Assembly (NCBI RefSeq): GCF_004364175.1
Contig: NZ_SNZW01000020.1
Coordinates: forward strand, 1-64,000
Length of the DNA: 64,000 bases
Origin: Maribacter caenipelagi
Lineage (GTDB): Bacteria > Bacteroidota > Bacteroidia > Flavobacteriales > Flavobacteriaceae
Direction of reading: 5' to 3'
In this document: positions 54,306 to 63,526 of the stretch, in pieces
How the letters are laid out: each line of letters starts with the position of its first letter
Position numbering within the stretch: the first letter of the stretch is position 1
Made by a program: the position numbers and the translations under genes
The notes under the pieces: model-generated
What the model was told of the DNA's origin: nothing
Seen by the model: only the letters and a program-made list of their open reading frames with translations
The model's database searches: none

Positions 54306-56807
54306 ATGAAAGGGATAATTTTCACATTCTTTAGTCTATGTTTCTTCATAGCTCAAGGTCAAACCAAAATTGGTGGTATTGTCATTGATGAACAGGGTGA
54401 GCCTGTATCCTTTGCTAACGTATTCTTTAAAAATTCTACAGAAGGTACCATTACAAATGATGATGGGAGGTTTTACATAGAGTCTGAAAATGAATATTCT
54501 ACCGTAATCATATCTTTTATTGGTTATACAGATTATGAACTTCAGTTAGATTCTAAAGTTGTCTATGATTTAACAATAACTATGGTTGAAGCTGCAGAGC
54601 AGTTGAACGAAGTGGTTTTGATAGCAGGCAAGCAATCTAAAAAGAATAATCCTGCTGTAGATATTCTTCGAAAAATTTGGTCTAAGAAACGCCAGAACGG
54701 TGTAAGGCAGTTTGATCAATATGCTTTTGATAAGTATGAAAAAGTAGAATTCGATTTAAATACTATTGATAGTGCGCTTATAAAAAGTAAGGTTTTTAAA
54801 GGGCTCGAATTTGTCTTTCAAGATCTAGATACTTCTCGTATTACTGGTAAAACATACTTGCCAATTTTCTTGAACGAAACTTTTTCTAAAGTGTATGGGG
54901 ATAATAAAATCAAAGAAGAGAAAGAGGAAGTTTTAGGAAATAAAAATTCCGGATTCGAAAATAACCAAGCAATCATAGCATTTGTACAAGACTTGTATCA
55001 AGAATATGATGTTTATAATAATTACCTGAAATTTTTCGACAAAAGTTTCACTAGTCCGTTATCAAAAACTGGGGTAGATGTGTATAATTATGCACTTCGA
55101 GACAGTGCTTTTATCGATAATAAGTGGTGTTATAATATTGTATACTATCCGCGTCGTAAAAACGAATTGACCTTTAAAGGCGATTTCTGGGTAAATGATT
55201 CTACTTGGGCGGTAAAAAATATTAATCTTCAAGTTACCAAAAGTGCCAATATTAACTGGGTAAAAGAAATCTATATTGAGCAAGATTTTGAAGTAATGAA
55301 CGATTCTGTATTTCTATTGAAACGAGATTATATGTTGAGTGATTTCAGTTTCAATAAAAAAGAAGAATCAAAAGGTTTGTATGGCAAGCGAACAAGTGTT
55401 TATGATAATTACGAGTTTAATAAGGTTAAACCGAGAGAGGTCTATAAAAAAGATAGAAATCCTTTAGATGTTACCCAAATTATTAAAGACGATGCGTTTT
55501 GGGAGCAGAATAGGCTAGAAAGTTTAAATAAAGATGAGCAAGGCATTTATAAGTTGCTCGATACGCTTAAAACAGTACCTAAATTTAAAACCTACTATAA
55601 CTTTGTAAGTATATTGGGGTCGGGTTATGTAGAAGTAGATAAATGGAATTTAGATTTAGGCTCTGTTTATGATTTCTTCGGATATAATACTGCAGAAGGG
55701 GCGCGTGTTCGTATTGGGGCAAGAACCTACTATGGTCAAAATGACCTATGGCGAATAGAAGGATACACGGCGTACGGATTCAAAGATCATAAATTTAAGC
55801 ACGGCTTGGCAGGTAAAATGCTGTTAGATAAAAATAGCAGATTAATCGTCTCTGGTGGTAATCGAAGAGATATTGAACAGCTCGGTGTTAGTCTAACGGC
55901 AACCAATGATGTTTTGGGTCGTAGTATTGCATCTTCTTCATTATTAACGGTAGGTGCAAATAATAGATTGACGAATATTAATCTTAGTGCGCTTAATTTT
56001 GAAATTGAACCGCTTACGAATTTAAAACTATCTGTCGGTGGTACTTTCAGAACCTTAAGTTCTGCTTTGCCTGGTGATTTTAGTTTAGATTATGTAAATC
56101 CAGAATCTCCAACAGGGGTTTCTTCAGAAATACGCCAATTTGATTTTAACGCGCTTGTACTATATACTCCTGGTAAAAAAACTATTGGTTTCGGGGTCGA
56201 GCGTAGAGATGTAAACGATACCTACAGTACTTTATTGTTAAACTACACCAAAGGAACAAAAGGAGTACTTAATAGTGATTTTGATTATAGTAAGCTTCAG
56301 TTTTCATATAGCCAGCCATGGCAGTTGGGTGGTTTTGGTAGGTTGTTGAGTACGGTAGAACTTGGTAAAACATTTGGTGAAGTTCCTTTAGGTCTTTTGA
56401 GTGTTGTGCCTGGTAACCAAACCTTTTTCTCTAATTATGGTACATTCCCAAATTTAGATTTTTACGAGTTTGTAACAGATACCTATGCAGCAGTACATTT
56501 GCAACATAATTTTAATGGTCGGTTTTTCTCTAGAATTCCGTTTCTAAGAAAATATAATTTAAGAGAAATAGTAGCTATTCGTGGAGTATGGGGAGATTTG
56601 TCTGATGAAAATATAGCCCTAAGTGCACCAGCGACACTTAATACACCATTACGTGCGCCATCAGAAAAAATATACTATGAGTATTCTTTCGGAATAGGTA
56701 ATATCTTTAAGGTGTTCAGATTAGATTTCAATTTTAGAGGAAATTATTTAGAAAATCCCGATGCAAGAAAGTTCGGTGTAACCGGAACGTTTGGATTTGT
56801 CTTTTAA
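54306..56807 (+). CDS. DUF5686 outer-membrane protein with carboxypeptidase-regulatory-like domain
   Basis: An 833-residue predicted outer-membrane protein. A signal peptide (MKGIIFTFFSLCFFIAQGQ) starts at ATG 54306; the frame is open 14 codons earlier, but that part runs into the pdhB terminator and would spoil the signal. A CarboxypepD_reg-like beta domain spans about 20-100 (GEPVSFANVFFKNSTEGTITND). The long middle and C-terminal parts match the DUF5686 type, with barrel-like strands ending GVTGTFGFVF. The DEVVVVGYG motif of SusC is absent. Function is unknown; it is widespread in Bacteroidota. It has its own transcription unit. Confidence 0.85.
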   Translation: MKGIIFTFFSLCFFIAQGQTKIGGIVIDEQGEPVSFANVFFKNSTEGTITNDDGRFYIESENEYSTVIISFIGYTDYELQLDSKVVYDLTITMVEAAEQLNEVVLIAGKQSKKNNPAVDILRKIWSKKRQNGVRQFDQYAFDKYEKVEFDLNTIDSALIKSKVFKGLEFVFQDLDTSRITGKTYLPIFLNETFSKVYGDNKIKEEKEEVLGNKNSGFENNQAIIAFVQDLYQEYDVYNNYLKFFDKSFTSPLSKTGVDVYNYALRDSAFIDNKWCYNIVYYPRRKNELTFKGDFWVNDSTWAVKNINLQVTKSANINWVKEIYIEQDFEVMNDSVFLLKRDYMLSDFSFNKKEESKGLYGKRTSVYDNYEFNKVKPREVYKKDRNPLDVTQIIKDDAFWEQNRLESLNKDEQGIYKLLDTLKTVPKFKTYYNFVSILGSGYVEVDKWNLDLGSVYDFFGYNTAEGARVRIGARTYYGQNDLWRIEGYTAYGFKDHKFKHGLAGKMLLDKNSRLIVSGGNRRDIEQLGVSLTATNDVLGRSIASSSLLTVGANNRLTNINLSALNFEIEPLTNLKLSVGGTFRTLSSALPGDFSLDYVNPESPTGVSSEIRQFDFNALVLYTPGKKTIGFGVERRDVNDTYSTLLLNYTKGTKGVLNSDFDYSKLQFSYSQPWQLGGFGRLLSTVELGKTFGEVPLGLLSVVPGNQTFFSNYGTFPNLDFYEFVTDTYAAVHLQHNFNGRFFSRIPFLRKYNLREIVAIRGVWGDLSDENIALSAPATLNTPLRAPSEKIYYEYSFGIGNIFKVFRLDFNFRGNYLENPDARKFGVTGTFGFVF

Positions 56808-56879
56808 TTCGATTAAATTTTACAATTATAACAAATAAGTTACGTTTCATAACAAACTATAAATTAAACAAATTTTAAT

Positions 56880-57407
56880 ATGGCAGCAGCAAAAGGCTTA
56901 ACCTTTGATGTTTTAATAGAAATTCCGAAAGGAAGCAGAAACAAATACGAATACGATTTTGATTTACATAAAATTCGTTTTGATCGTATGTTGTTTTCTT
57001 CAATGATGTACCCTGGTGATTACGGATTCATACCTGAAACTTTAGCATTGGATAAAGATCCATTAGATGTTTTAGTAATGGGAACAGAACCAACATACCC
57101 AATGACGGTGATGGAAGTGAAGCCTATAGGCGTATTCCATATGACGGATGAGAAAGGACCGGATGAGAAAATTATTTGTGTACCAGTTTCAGATCCAATT
57201 TGGAGTAATAATAACGATATCAGCGACTTAAATCCGCATAGATTGAAAGAGATCGAGCATTTCTTTCAAGTATATAAAGATTTAGAAGAGAAAAAAGTAG
57301 ATACAGGCGGGTGGAGTGATGCTGCTAAAGCAGTTGAAATTTACCACGAATGTGTTAAGAGGTATGATGAAAGTGAGCACAAAGCAAAGCGCACTTTTAT
57401 GATATAA
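56880..57407 (+). CDS. ppa: Inorganic pyrophosphatase (soluble, family I)
   Basis: Hydrolyses pyrophosphate in the cytoplasm. It has 175 residues, a standard family I length. IEIPKGSRNKYEYD, MMYPGDYGFIPETLALDKDPLDVLVMG (with the DxDPxD metal motif) and the later DEKIICVPVSDP are all conserved. A terminator separates it from the membrane pyrophosphatase gene downstream. Confidence 0.97.
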   Translation: MAAAKGLTFDVLIEIPKGSRNKYEYDFDLHKIRFDRMLFSSMMYPGDYGFIPETLALDKDPLDVLVMGTEPTYPMTVMEVKPIGVFHMTDEKGPDEKIICVPVSDPIWSNNNDISDLNPHRLKEIEHFFQVYKDLEEKKVDTGGWSDAAKAVEIYHECVKRYDESEHKAKRTFMI

Positions 57408-57426
57408 ATAATATTTAATATCATTT

Positions 57427-57460
57427 AAGCCACTTTTTCTTAGAAAAAGTGGCTTTTTTT
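57427..57460 (+). terminator. Terminator of ppa
   Basis: AAGCCACTTTTTCT pairs with AGAAAAAGTGGCTT, a stem of about 13 bp with a very small loop and a T run. Confidence 0.92.
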
Positions 57461-57512
57461 ATTCTATTCTAATTTACTACATTAGTCGAACTAACAACTA
57501 ACAATAGATTAA

Positions 57513-59936
57513 ATGGAGTCAATGATGATTTACATGCCAATTTTTATGGCAGTATTAGGCCTAATTTACATGGGTATTAAAAGATCTTGGGTAATGAAAC
57601 AACATGCCGGAGATGGAAAAATGAAAGAAATATCGGATCACATTTATGAAGGCGCCCTTGCCTTCTTAAGTGCAGAATATAGGCTTCTGTCTATATTCGT
57701 AGTCGTTGTAAGTATTCTGCTTGCAATAGTTTCTTTCGTAGTGCCAACAACACATTGGCTAATTGTAGTAGCATTCGTTTTTGGTGCGGTTTTTTCTGCC
57801 TACGCAGGTAATATAGGTATGAAAATCGCTACTAAAACCAATGTAAGAACTACTCAGGCAGCTCGTACCAGTTTACCTAATGCATTAAAAATCTCTTTTG
57901 GTGGTGGTACGGTAATGGGACTTGGTGTTGCTGGTTTAGCGGTTTTAGGGCTTACTATTTTCTTTATACTATTCTTTCAATTTTTTATGGGCGGTGTTTG
58001 GACATCGACTATGGATATGACTATAGTTTTAGAGACCCTTGCAGGTTTTTCTTTGGGTGCTGAGTCTATTGCATTATTTGCTCGTGTAGGTGGTGGTATT
58101 TATACTAAAGCTGCCGATGTAGGTGCTGACTTAGTAGGTAAGGTAGAAGCAGGTATACCTGAAGATGATCCTCGTAACCCAGCTACAATTGCTGATAATG
58201 TTGGTGACAACGTAGGTGATGTCGCAGGTATGGGTGCAGATTTATTTGGATCTTACGTAGCAACAGTGTTGGCGGCTATGGTTTTAGGTAACTACGTCAT
58301 TAAAGATATGGGCGGTAATATTACTGATGCCTTCGGTGGTATCGGTCCTATACTATTGCCAATGGCAATTGCAGGTGCAGGTATTATTATATCTATTATC
58401 GGTACCATGCTGGTGAAAATAAAAAGTAACGATGCTAAAGAAGCTGAGGTAATGGGTGCTTTGAACATTGGAAACTGGACATCAATTGTTTTGGTTGCAA
58501 TCTCATGTTTTGGACTAGTTACTTGGATGTTGCCTGAAACTATGAAAATGGAATTTTTCGGGGAAGGAATTTTGGAAATATCTTCTATGCGTGTATTCTA
58601 TGCCACATTGGTTGGTTTAGTAGTAGGTGCGGTTATTTCTTCAGTTACAGAATATTATACAGGATTAGGGAAATCTCCGATCTTAAAAATTGTACAGCAA
58701 TCTTCAACTGGCGCAGGAACAAATATTATTGCAGGTTTGGCTACGGGTATGATTTCTACATTCCCATCAGTATTATTGTTCGCAGGTGCTATTTGGGCAT
58801 CTTATGCATTTGCAGGTTTCTACGGTGTTGCTTTGGCTGCCTCGGCAATGATGGCAACTACCGCTATGCAATTGGCGATTGATGCCTTCGGACCAATTTC
58901 TGATAATGCAGGTGGTATTGCCGAAATGAGTGAGCAAGAACCTATAGTAAGAGAAAGAACAGATATATTAGATTCAGTAGGTAATACTACAGCAGCTACA
59001 GGTAAAGGTTTTGCAATTGCGTCTGCAGCATTAACGTCTTTGGCATTGTTTGCTGCCTATGTAACTTTTACGGGTATTGACGGTATAAATATATTTAAAG
59101 CTCCGGTACTGGCAATGTTATTTGTTGGAGGTATGGTGCCGGTAGTATTCTCTGCATTGGCAATGAATGCTGTAGGTAAAGCAGCTATGGAAATGGTACA
59201 GGAAGTTAGACGTCAGTTTAAAGAGATACCTGGTATTATGGAAGGTACAGGCAAGCCAGAATATGATAAATGTGTTGCAATTTCTACAAAAGCTTCTTTG
59301 AAAGAAATGATGTTGCCTGGTTTATTGACTATCGGTTTTCCATTGGTAATTGCCTTCGTTCCTATGTTATTCGGAATGAACAAATTGGCAATCGCAGAAA
59401 TGTTAGGTGGTTATATGGCCGGTGTTACTGTGTCTGGTGTTTTATGGGCAATATTTCAAAACAATGCTGGTGGCGCTTGGGATAATGCCAAGAAATCATT
59501 TGAAGCAGGAGTTGAAATTAATGGTGAAATGACGTATAAAGGTTCTGAAGCTCACAAGGCAGCTGTAACTGGTGATACTGTTGGTGATCCTTTTAAAGAT
59601 ACATCTGGACCTTCAATGAACATATTAATTAAACTGACGTGTTTGATCGGTTTGGTAATAGCCCCAATATTAGGTGGTCATGCAGAAGATGGTGTTGCGA
59701 TAGTAAATGACACAAAAGAAGTTACTATAGAAATGAATGTTGAGAGTGCAGATTTAGCGGAAGCTATTGTTACCTATTCTACTACAGTGAATGGTGAATC
59801 TGTTACTGAAGAGAAGGTTTATAAAGGAACAAAAGCTGAGGTTGAGGCGCAGCTAAAAGAGTTTGAAAAAGCTACAGTTCAAAAGAACGGGACTGCATCC
59901 GAAATAACTATAGAAAAAGTAGAGATTAATAAATAA
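57513..59936 (+). CDS. hppA: Membrane-bound, ion-pumping pyrophosphatase (K+-dependent type)
   Basis: Couples pyrophosphate hydrolysis to Na+ and/or H+ pumping across the inner membrane. It has 807 residues with about 16 helices. The catalytic region is [24 protein letters not shown] with [21 protein letters not shown]. The site [10 protein letters not shown] carries Ala where K+-independent enzymes have Lys, so it should need K+. Such enzymes are often Na+ pumps in marine bacteria. After the last helix (about 720) there is an 85-residue hydrophilic tail (from [11 protein letters not shown] to the end) not found in typical family members. It sits 105 bp after soluble ppa and has its own terminator. 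Confidence 0.95.
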   Translation: MESMMIYMPIFMAVLGLIYMGIKRSWVMKQHAGDGKMKEISDHIYEGALAFLSAEYRLLSIFVVVVSILLAIVSFVVPTTHWLIVVAFVFGAVFSAYAGNIGMKIATKTNVRTTQAARTSLPNALKISFGGGTVMGLGVAGLAVLGLTIFFILFFQFFMGGVWTSTMDMTIVLETLAGFSLGAESIALFARVGGGIYTKAADVGADLVGKVEAGIPEDDPRNPATIADNVGDNVGDVAGMGADLFGSYVATVLAAMVLGNYVIKDMGGNITDAFGGIGPILLPMAIAGAGIIISIIGTMLVKIKSNDAKEAEVMGALNIGNWTSIVLVAISCFGLVTWMLPETMKMEFFGEGILEISSMRVFYATLVGLVVGAVISSVTEYYTGLGKSPILKIVQQSSTGAGTNIIAGLATGMISTFPSVLLFAGAIWASYAFAGFYGVALAASAMMATTAMQLAIDAFGPISDNAGGIAEMSEQEPIVRERTDILDSVGNTTAATGKGFAIASAALTSLALFAAYVTFTGIDGINIFKAPVLAMLFVGGMVPVVFSALAMNAVGKAAMEMVQEVRRQFKEIPGIMEGTGKPEYDKCVAISTKASLKEMMLPGLLTIGFPLVIAFVPMLFGMNKLAIAEMLGGYMAGVTVSGVLWAIFQNNAGGAWDNAKKSFEAGVEINGEMTYKGSEAHKAAVTGDTVGDPFKDTSGPSMNILIKLTCLIGLVIAPILGGHAEDGVAIVNDTKEVTIEMNVESADLAEAIVTYSTTVNGESVTEEKVYKGTKAEVEAQLKEFEKATVQKNGTASEITIEKVEINK

Positions 59937-59956
59937 GCACAAAGTGTTTAACATAT

Positions 59957-59990
59957 AAAAAACCATCAGCAAGTCTGATGGTTTTTTGTT
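59957..59990. terminator. Bidirectional terminator after hppA
   Basis: AAACCATCAG and CTGATGGTTT form a perfect 10-bp stem around a 5-base loop, with A-rich left and T-rich right flanks. It also follows the convergent broken tonB gene. Confidence 0.92.
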
Positions 59991-59997
59991 TTTAGAA

Positions 59998-60702
59998 CTA
60001 TTGTAGTTTGAATGTAATCGGTATGGCAAACGAAACTTTTACGGCTGAACCTCTTTGTTTTCCAGGGGTTATTTTTGGTAATTTAGATAAAATTCTAACT
60101 GCTTCCTTTTCTAGTACATCATGTGGGCCTCTTTTTTGGATAGTTCCAATAGTACCATCGTTCTTGATGATGAATGTGGTATTCACTCTTCCTTGAATTC
60201 CCATTTCTTGAGCTAATTCTGGGTAACGAAAGTTTTTGCTAATATGCTTTTGCATCATGTCATTGAAGCAAGCTCTTTTATCTTTTTCATTCTCACAACC
60301 CGGGAAAACAGGAACTTATTCAATGGTAATCCAATTTACTTTTACCTCCTCGGGCTCTTCTACAACCTCAAATTCTGACGCGTCTACTATCTCAGTTTCA
60401 GTATTTGCTTCAATGGCAATAACTTCAGTTTCTTCGATAGGATTATCATTTTCTACTATTTCAATTTCTACTGGCAATGCAGGTGGTTTTGGTGGCGGTG
60501 TAACTTCCAATTCAAAAATAGGTGCATCTTCTTCAATGGTAGCATCAACTTTATTTAAACCTATGTCGTCATAATTAATTCTGTCAAATGATTTCCATTC
60601 TAAGGCGGTGTATACCATGCCTAATACTAATAGAAGTCCTACAACAAAGAACAATCCGCTCTTTTTGTTCAGGTCTTTCTGTGGATTCTTTTTTGGTCTC
60701 AT
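59998..60702 (-). pseudogene. TonB energy transducer interrupted by an in-frame stop
   Basis: Two open pieces on the minus strand (60702-60316 and 60258-59998) belong to one frame. The first encodes a membrane anchor (about residues 16-33) and the Pro/Glu-rich linker (PPPKPPALPVEIEI). After WITIE comes a TAA at 60318-60316, then VPVFPGCENEKDKRACFND and the TonB C-terminal domain (PELAQEMGIQGRVNTTFIIKNDG...PITFKLQ). No frameshift is needed; GAA-to-TAA, a single base change, would restore a 234-residue TonB (TIEEVPVFPGCE fits the family). The state is a recent nonsense mutation, a sequencing error, or readthrough. The C-terminal domain resembles that of the protein at 47.3 kb. Confidence 0.88.
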
Positions 60703-60935
60703 AATTTTAAATTTTAGACTTGCATAAACAAGTAGGGTTATTAAATATTTTGCTTGTCTAAAACTATAGTAAACCTAAATGCTATGAAACGAGCAATGAG
60801 TTAACCCTACTTTCGGGTGAGTGAAAGAGACTTTTATTTGAAACAGACCTTTAGAATTATTACTTATAAGTAGTAAAATCAATAATTCTTAAATAAAAAT
60901 TTTAAAGGTTGTTGAAAGATCGTAATTTTAACACC

Positions 60936-61937
60936 ATGGGTATTTTTAAGAAAGATAAACTTCAAATCATCAACTTTCAGTCATATGGAAGCGCTACTCG
61001 CTTGTATGTAAGAGGTAGAGCTATTGAAGATGAAAATATCGATTTAGACCAAAAGGGTATTTTCAACTTAATGCAGAATACTTGGAAGCGATTTGAAACC
61101 GATGAAATTAAAAATGCCCCTATAAAAATCACCTTTTCCAATGGTGAAACAGTAGAAGGTGTTACTGATAATGACGGTTATTATTTAATAGACGAAAATA
61201 TAGCCGGACTTCAGAAATTGGCAAATGATGAGGGTTGGGTTAAGTTTGAGTTGTCATTTACAAAAGCTAATTTAAAACGGGAGATAATTTTGCAGAACAG
61301 GTTTCCTGGAGAAATGTTGATACCTAGTGAGCATGCCAAATTCGGAGTTATTAGTGATATAGATGATACCATTTTACATACCGGTGTGGTGTCTTCCTTA
61401 AAATGGAAGGTGATAATAAACACCATGTTCAAAAGGGCAACAAAGCGTTCTCAATTAGAAGGTGCATCAGATTTTTATTCAAAACTTCATCAAGGAAAAA
61501 CAGGTGACGAAGCAAATCCTATTTTCTATGTTAGTCATAGTCCGTGGAATTTATACAGATATCTTGAACTCTTTTTAAAGTCCAATAATTTTCCAAAAGG
61601 TCCGATATTGTTGCGTAGTATGGCGAGTTTTAAAATGAGAAAGAAGAGCGACGAAAAGCCACAGAAGCAAAAGGAAATCAGTAATTTATTAAAATCGTAT
61701 CCAGATTTACCTTTTATTTTAATTGGTGATAGTGGTGAAAAAGATGGTGATATTTATCAAGAAATTTCTACACTTTTTCCGGGTAGAATAAAAGCTATTT
61801 ATTTACGAAGTGTCAACCACTCAAAACGTATGGCTCGTATAGAAAATCTATTTGTAGATTTTAAAGATATCCCTTTCTTAATGGTTAATAAAACAGCCGA
61901 AGCTATTGATCACGCCAAAAAAAACGGATTCATTTAA
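60936..61937 (+). CDS. APP1-like phosphatidate phosphatase domain protein (DUF2183)
   Basis: A 333-residue protein with a haloacid-dehalogenase-like catalytic core. DIDDTILHTGV (about 140-150) is the nucleophile loop, YVSHSPWNLY the second motif and LIGDSGEKDGDIY the third. This matches APP1-type phosphatidate phosphatases. The N-terminal 120 residues are a beta-rich region typical of these proteins (RLYVRGRAIEDEN). ATG at 60936 is preferred over an in-frame TTG nine codons earlier. A lipid phosphatase role is known in yeast App1; in bacteria it is inferred. No signal peptide is seen. Confidence 0.87.
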   Translation: MGIFKKDKLQIINFQSYGSATRLYVRGRAIEDENIDLDQKGIFNLMQNTWKRFETDEIKNAPIKITFSNGETVEGVTDNDGYYLIDENIAGLQKLANDEGWVKFELSFTKANLKREIILQNRFPGEMLIPSEHAKFGVISDIDDTILHTGVVSSLKWKVIINTMFKRATKRSQLEGASDFYSKLHQGKTGDEANPIFYVSHSPWNLYRYLELFLKSNNFPKGPILLRSMASFKMRKKSDEKPQKQKEISNLLKSYPDLPFILIGDSGEKDGDIYQEISTLFPGRIKAIYLRSVNHSKRMARIENLFVDFKDIPFLMVNKTAEAIDHAKKNGFI

Positions 61938-61945
61938 CCTTGGTG

Positions 61946-62542
61946 TTAATTGATGTTTTTAATAGCAATCCATCTGTTTTCATCAAAATCATTGAGTGCA
62001 TTGACCAATTGAAAGCTTTCAAAATTTTGCAACTCATCTACCGAAATTGATTGCTCGATAGTACTATTTTTAGCCAAAAGCCTAGCTCTACATGTACCTG
62101 CTAGTAGTGGCGTAGAAGGTGTTACTATTTGCTTCCCATCAAATAAAAGTATATTTGAGTAAGATGCGTCAGTAACTAGTCCGTTCTTGATAATCAAAAC
62201 ATCATCGGCTTCTTCTCTTTGTTGAAACAGTGCGTTTAACTTTTTACGATTGTTCTTTTTTAAGGCGTAAGAGACGGTGTTGTCGGTTACTAATTTTAGA
62301 GATTTTGGTATACTACTTTCATATTCAGAAATAGAGTAGCGTGTGCCGTTTTGCTTGTAACCAATGCGCAACTTATATTTTAAGTTGTTGTCCAAATTGG
62401 TTAGATGAATGCCATCAAACAAGGTATAGGTTGGGTGGGTTTTATACTGTTGAATATAAGACCTATTGAATCTAGCTTCATGGAATTCTACATTCTTAAT
62501 TTGGCTATTTTCAATACAAACAGATTCAAATAATGGGTACAT
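61946..62542 (-). CDS. pabC: Aminotransferase class IV, probable aminodeoxychorismate lyase
   Basis: A 198-residue PLP enzyme of the class IV fold, short but complete. Its place directly after pabB (17-base overlap) makes 4-amino-4-deoxychorismate lyase, which forms p-aminobenzoate for folate, the best call. Visible features are the N-terminal FESVCIENSQIKNVEFHEARFNRS and the Lys-rich middle KLRIGY. The C-terminal half has LIIKNGLVTDASYSNILLFDG and the TPLLAGTCRARLL sugar-phosphate-like loop of the family. Sequence similarity to E. coli PabC is limited, so assignment leans on context. Confidence 0.85.
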   Translation of the reverse strand: MYPLFESVCIENSQIKNVEFHEARFNRSYIQQYKTHPTYTLFDGIHLTNLDNNLKYKLRIGYKQNGTRYSISEYESSIPKSLKLVTDNTVSYALKKNNRKKLNALFQQREEADDVLIIKNGLVTDASYSNILLFDGKQIVTPSTPLLAGTCRARLLAKNSTIEQSISVDELQNFESFQLVNALNDFDENRWIAIKNIN

Positions 62543-63500
62543 ATATTTTTTCTAAAAGTTCTTGATATTCTTCTTCCATCTCGCTAAGGTGGGTAATACC
62601 ACCGCCACTTTTGTAAATAAGATTACCATCTATTTTTTCTATAAAACGAATGCTAACTGCACTGTCGATTTGTTGTCCGTCGAAAACTCCAAAAATTCCT
62701 GTATAAAAACCACGTGGCCCAATTTCAGCGGAAGAAATAATTTCTAAAGTCTTCTTTTTTGGTGCTCCGCTTATGGATCCTGCGGGTAATGTTTTTAATA
62801 GTAAAGAGGCGAATTCATTTTTCCAGTTCTCTGTTAATTCTCCTTGAATTTCGGTACTGGTCTGTAGTAGTTCTTGATCTCCTTTTTTTATTTTATCTAC
62901 GAACCTAAATTTGTTGACCCTTACTTTTTTGGCAATCATAGAAAGGTCGTTTCGTATTAGATCTACGATAGTATTATGCTCATACAATTCCTTTTTATTC
63001 GATAATAATAATTCTTCGGCATTCGGCAAATTGCTATTGATAGTTCCCTTCATTGGGTACGAGAAAATTTTTCCGTTTTTGAGTTTAAGATAGCATTCTG
63101 GTGAAAAAACAACAAATTTATCCTTATATAGAAGCTTGTACGGCGCATGGGCTTTTTGATAAATCTCTTTTAAATTTACAGCTGTGTTAAGTGCAGTAGG
63201 GAAAGTGAGATTAAGCAAAAAGCTATTGCCATTATTCAATTCTTGCTTAACTGTGTTAAAGGCTTTTTTGTAAATTTCTTTAGAAACCAAGGTTGGTTTT
63301 AAATCAAAATCGAGACCTTCAAGATTAGTTTTAGCAAGATATTCATCATTACAGTTTCCGTTAATATTGAAGAAGATATTCTCGTTTGCAGCTTCTTCAA
63401 AAGTAAAAACCTGTTTTACCGATTTTTCAAAATCAATGATGAACAAAAACGGAATTCCATCTTGAAGAAAGCGAGTCGCTTTTTTTTCAAAATTCTCCAT
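62526..63500 (-). CDS. pabB: Aminodeoxychorismate synthase component I
   Basis: Converts chorismate and ammonia to aminodeoxychorismate in p-aminobenzoate and folate synthesis. It has 324 residues, a short form holding mainly the chorismate-binding domain. Conserved motifs are FSYPMKGTI, HNTIVDLIRNDLSMIA, LPAGSISGAPKKKTLEII, GPRGFYTGIFGVFDG and SAVSIRFIEK. The N-terminal domain is reduced. ATG at 63500 is chosen; the frame is open six codons further to a TTG with no better context. It overlaps pabC and follows the dNK gene. Confidence 0.94.
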   Translation of the reverse strand: MENFEKKATRFLQDGIPFLFIIDFEKSVKQVFTFEEAANENIFFNINGNCNDEYLAKTNLEGLDFDLKPTLVSKEIYKKAFNTVKQELNNGNSFLLNLTFPTALNTAVNLKEIYQKAHAPYKLLYKDKFVVFSPECYLKLKNGKIFSYPMKGTINSNLPNAEELLLSNKKELYEHNTIVDLIRNDLSMIAKKVRVNKFRFVDKIKKGDQELLQTSTEIQGELTENWKNEFASLLLKTLPAGSISGAPKKKTLEIISSAEIGPRGFYTGIFGVFDGQQIDSAVSIRFIEKIDGNLIYKSGGGITHLSEMEEEYQELLEKIYVPII

Positions 63501-63526
63501 TGGTTTTGGGCTTTGCAAAAATGAAC

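Noticed and set aside
60909..60935. TTG start for the APP1-like protein
   Set aside because: An ATG nine codons later gives a clean start; the extra residues have no support.
63501..63518. TTG start for pabB
   Set aside because: ATG at 63500 is adequate and gives the expected N-terminus.
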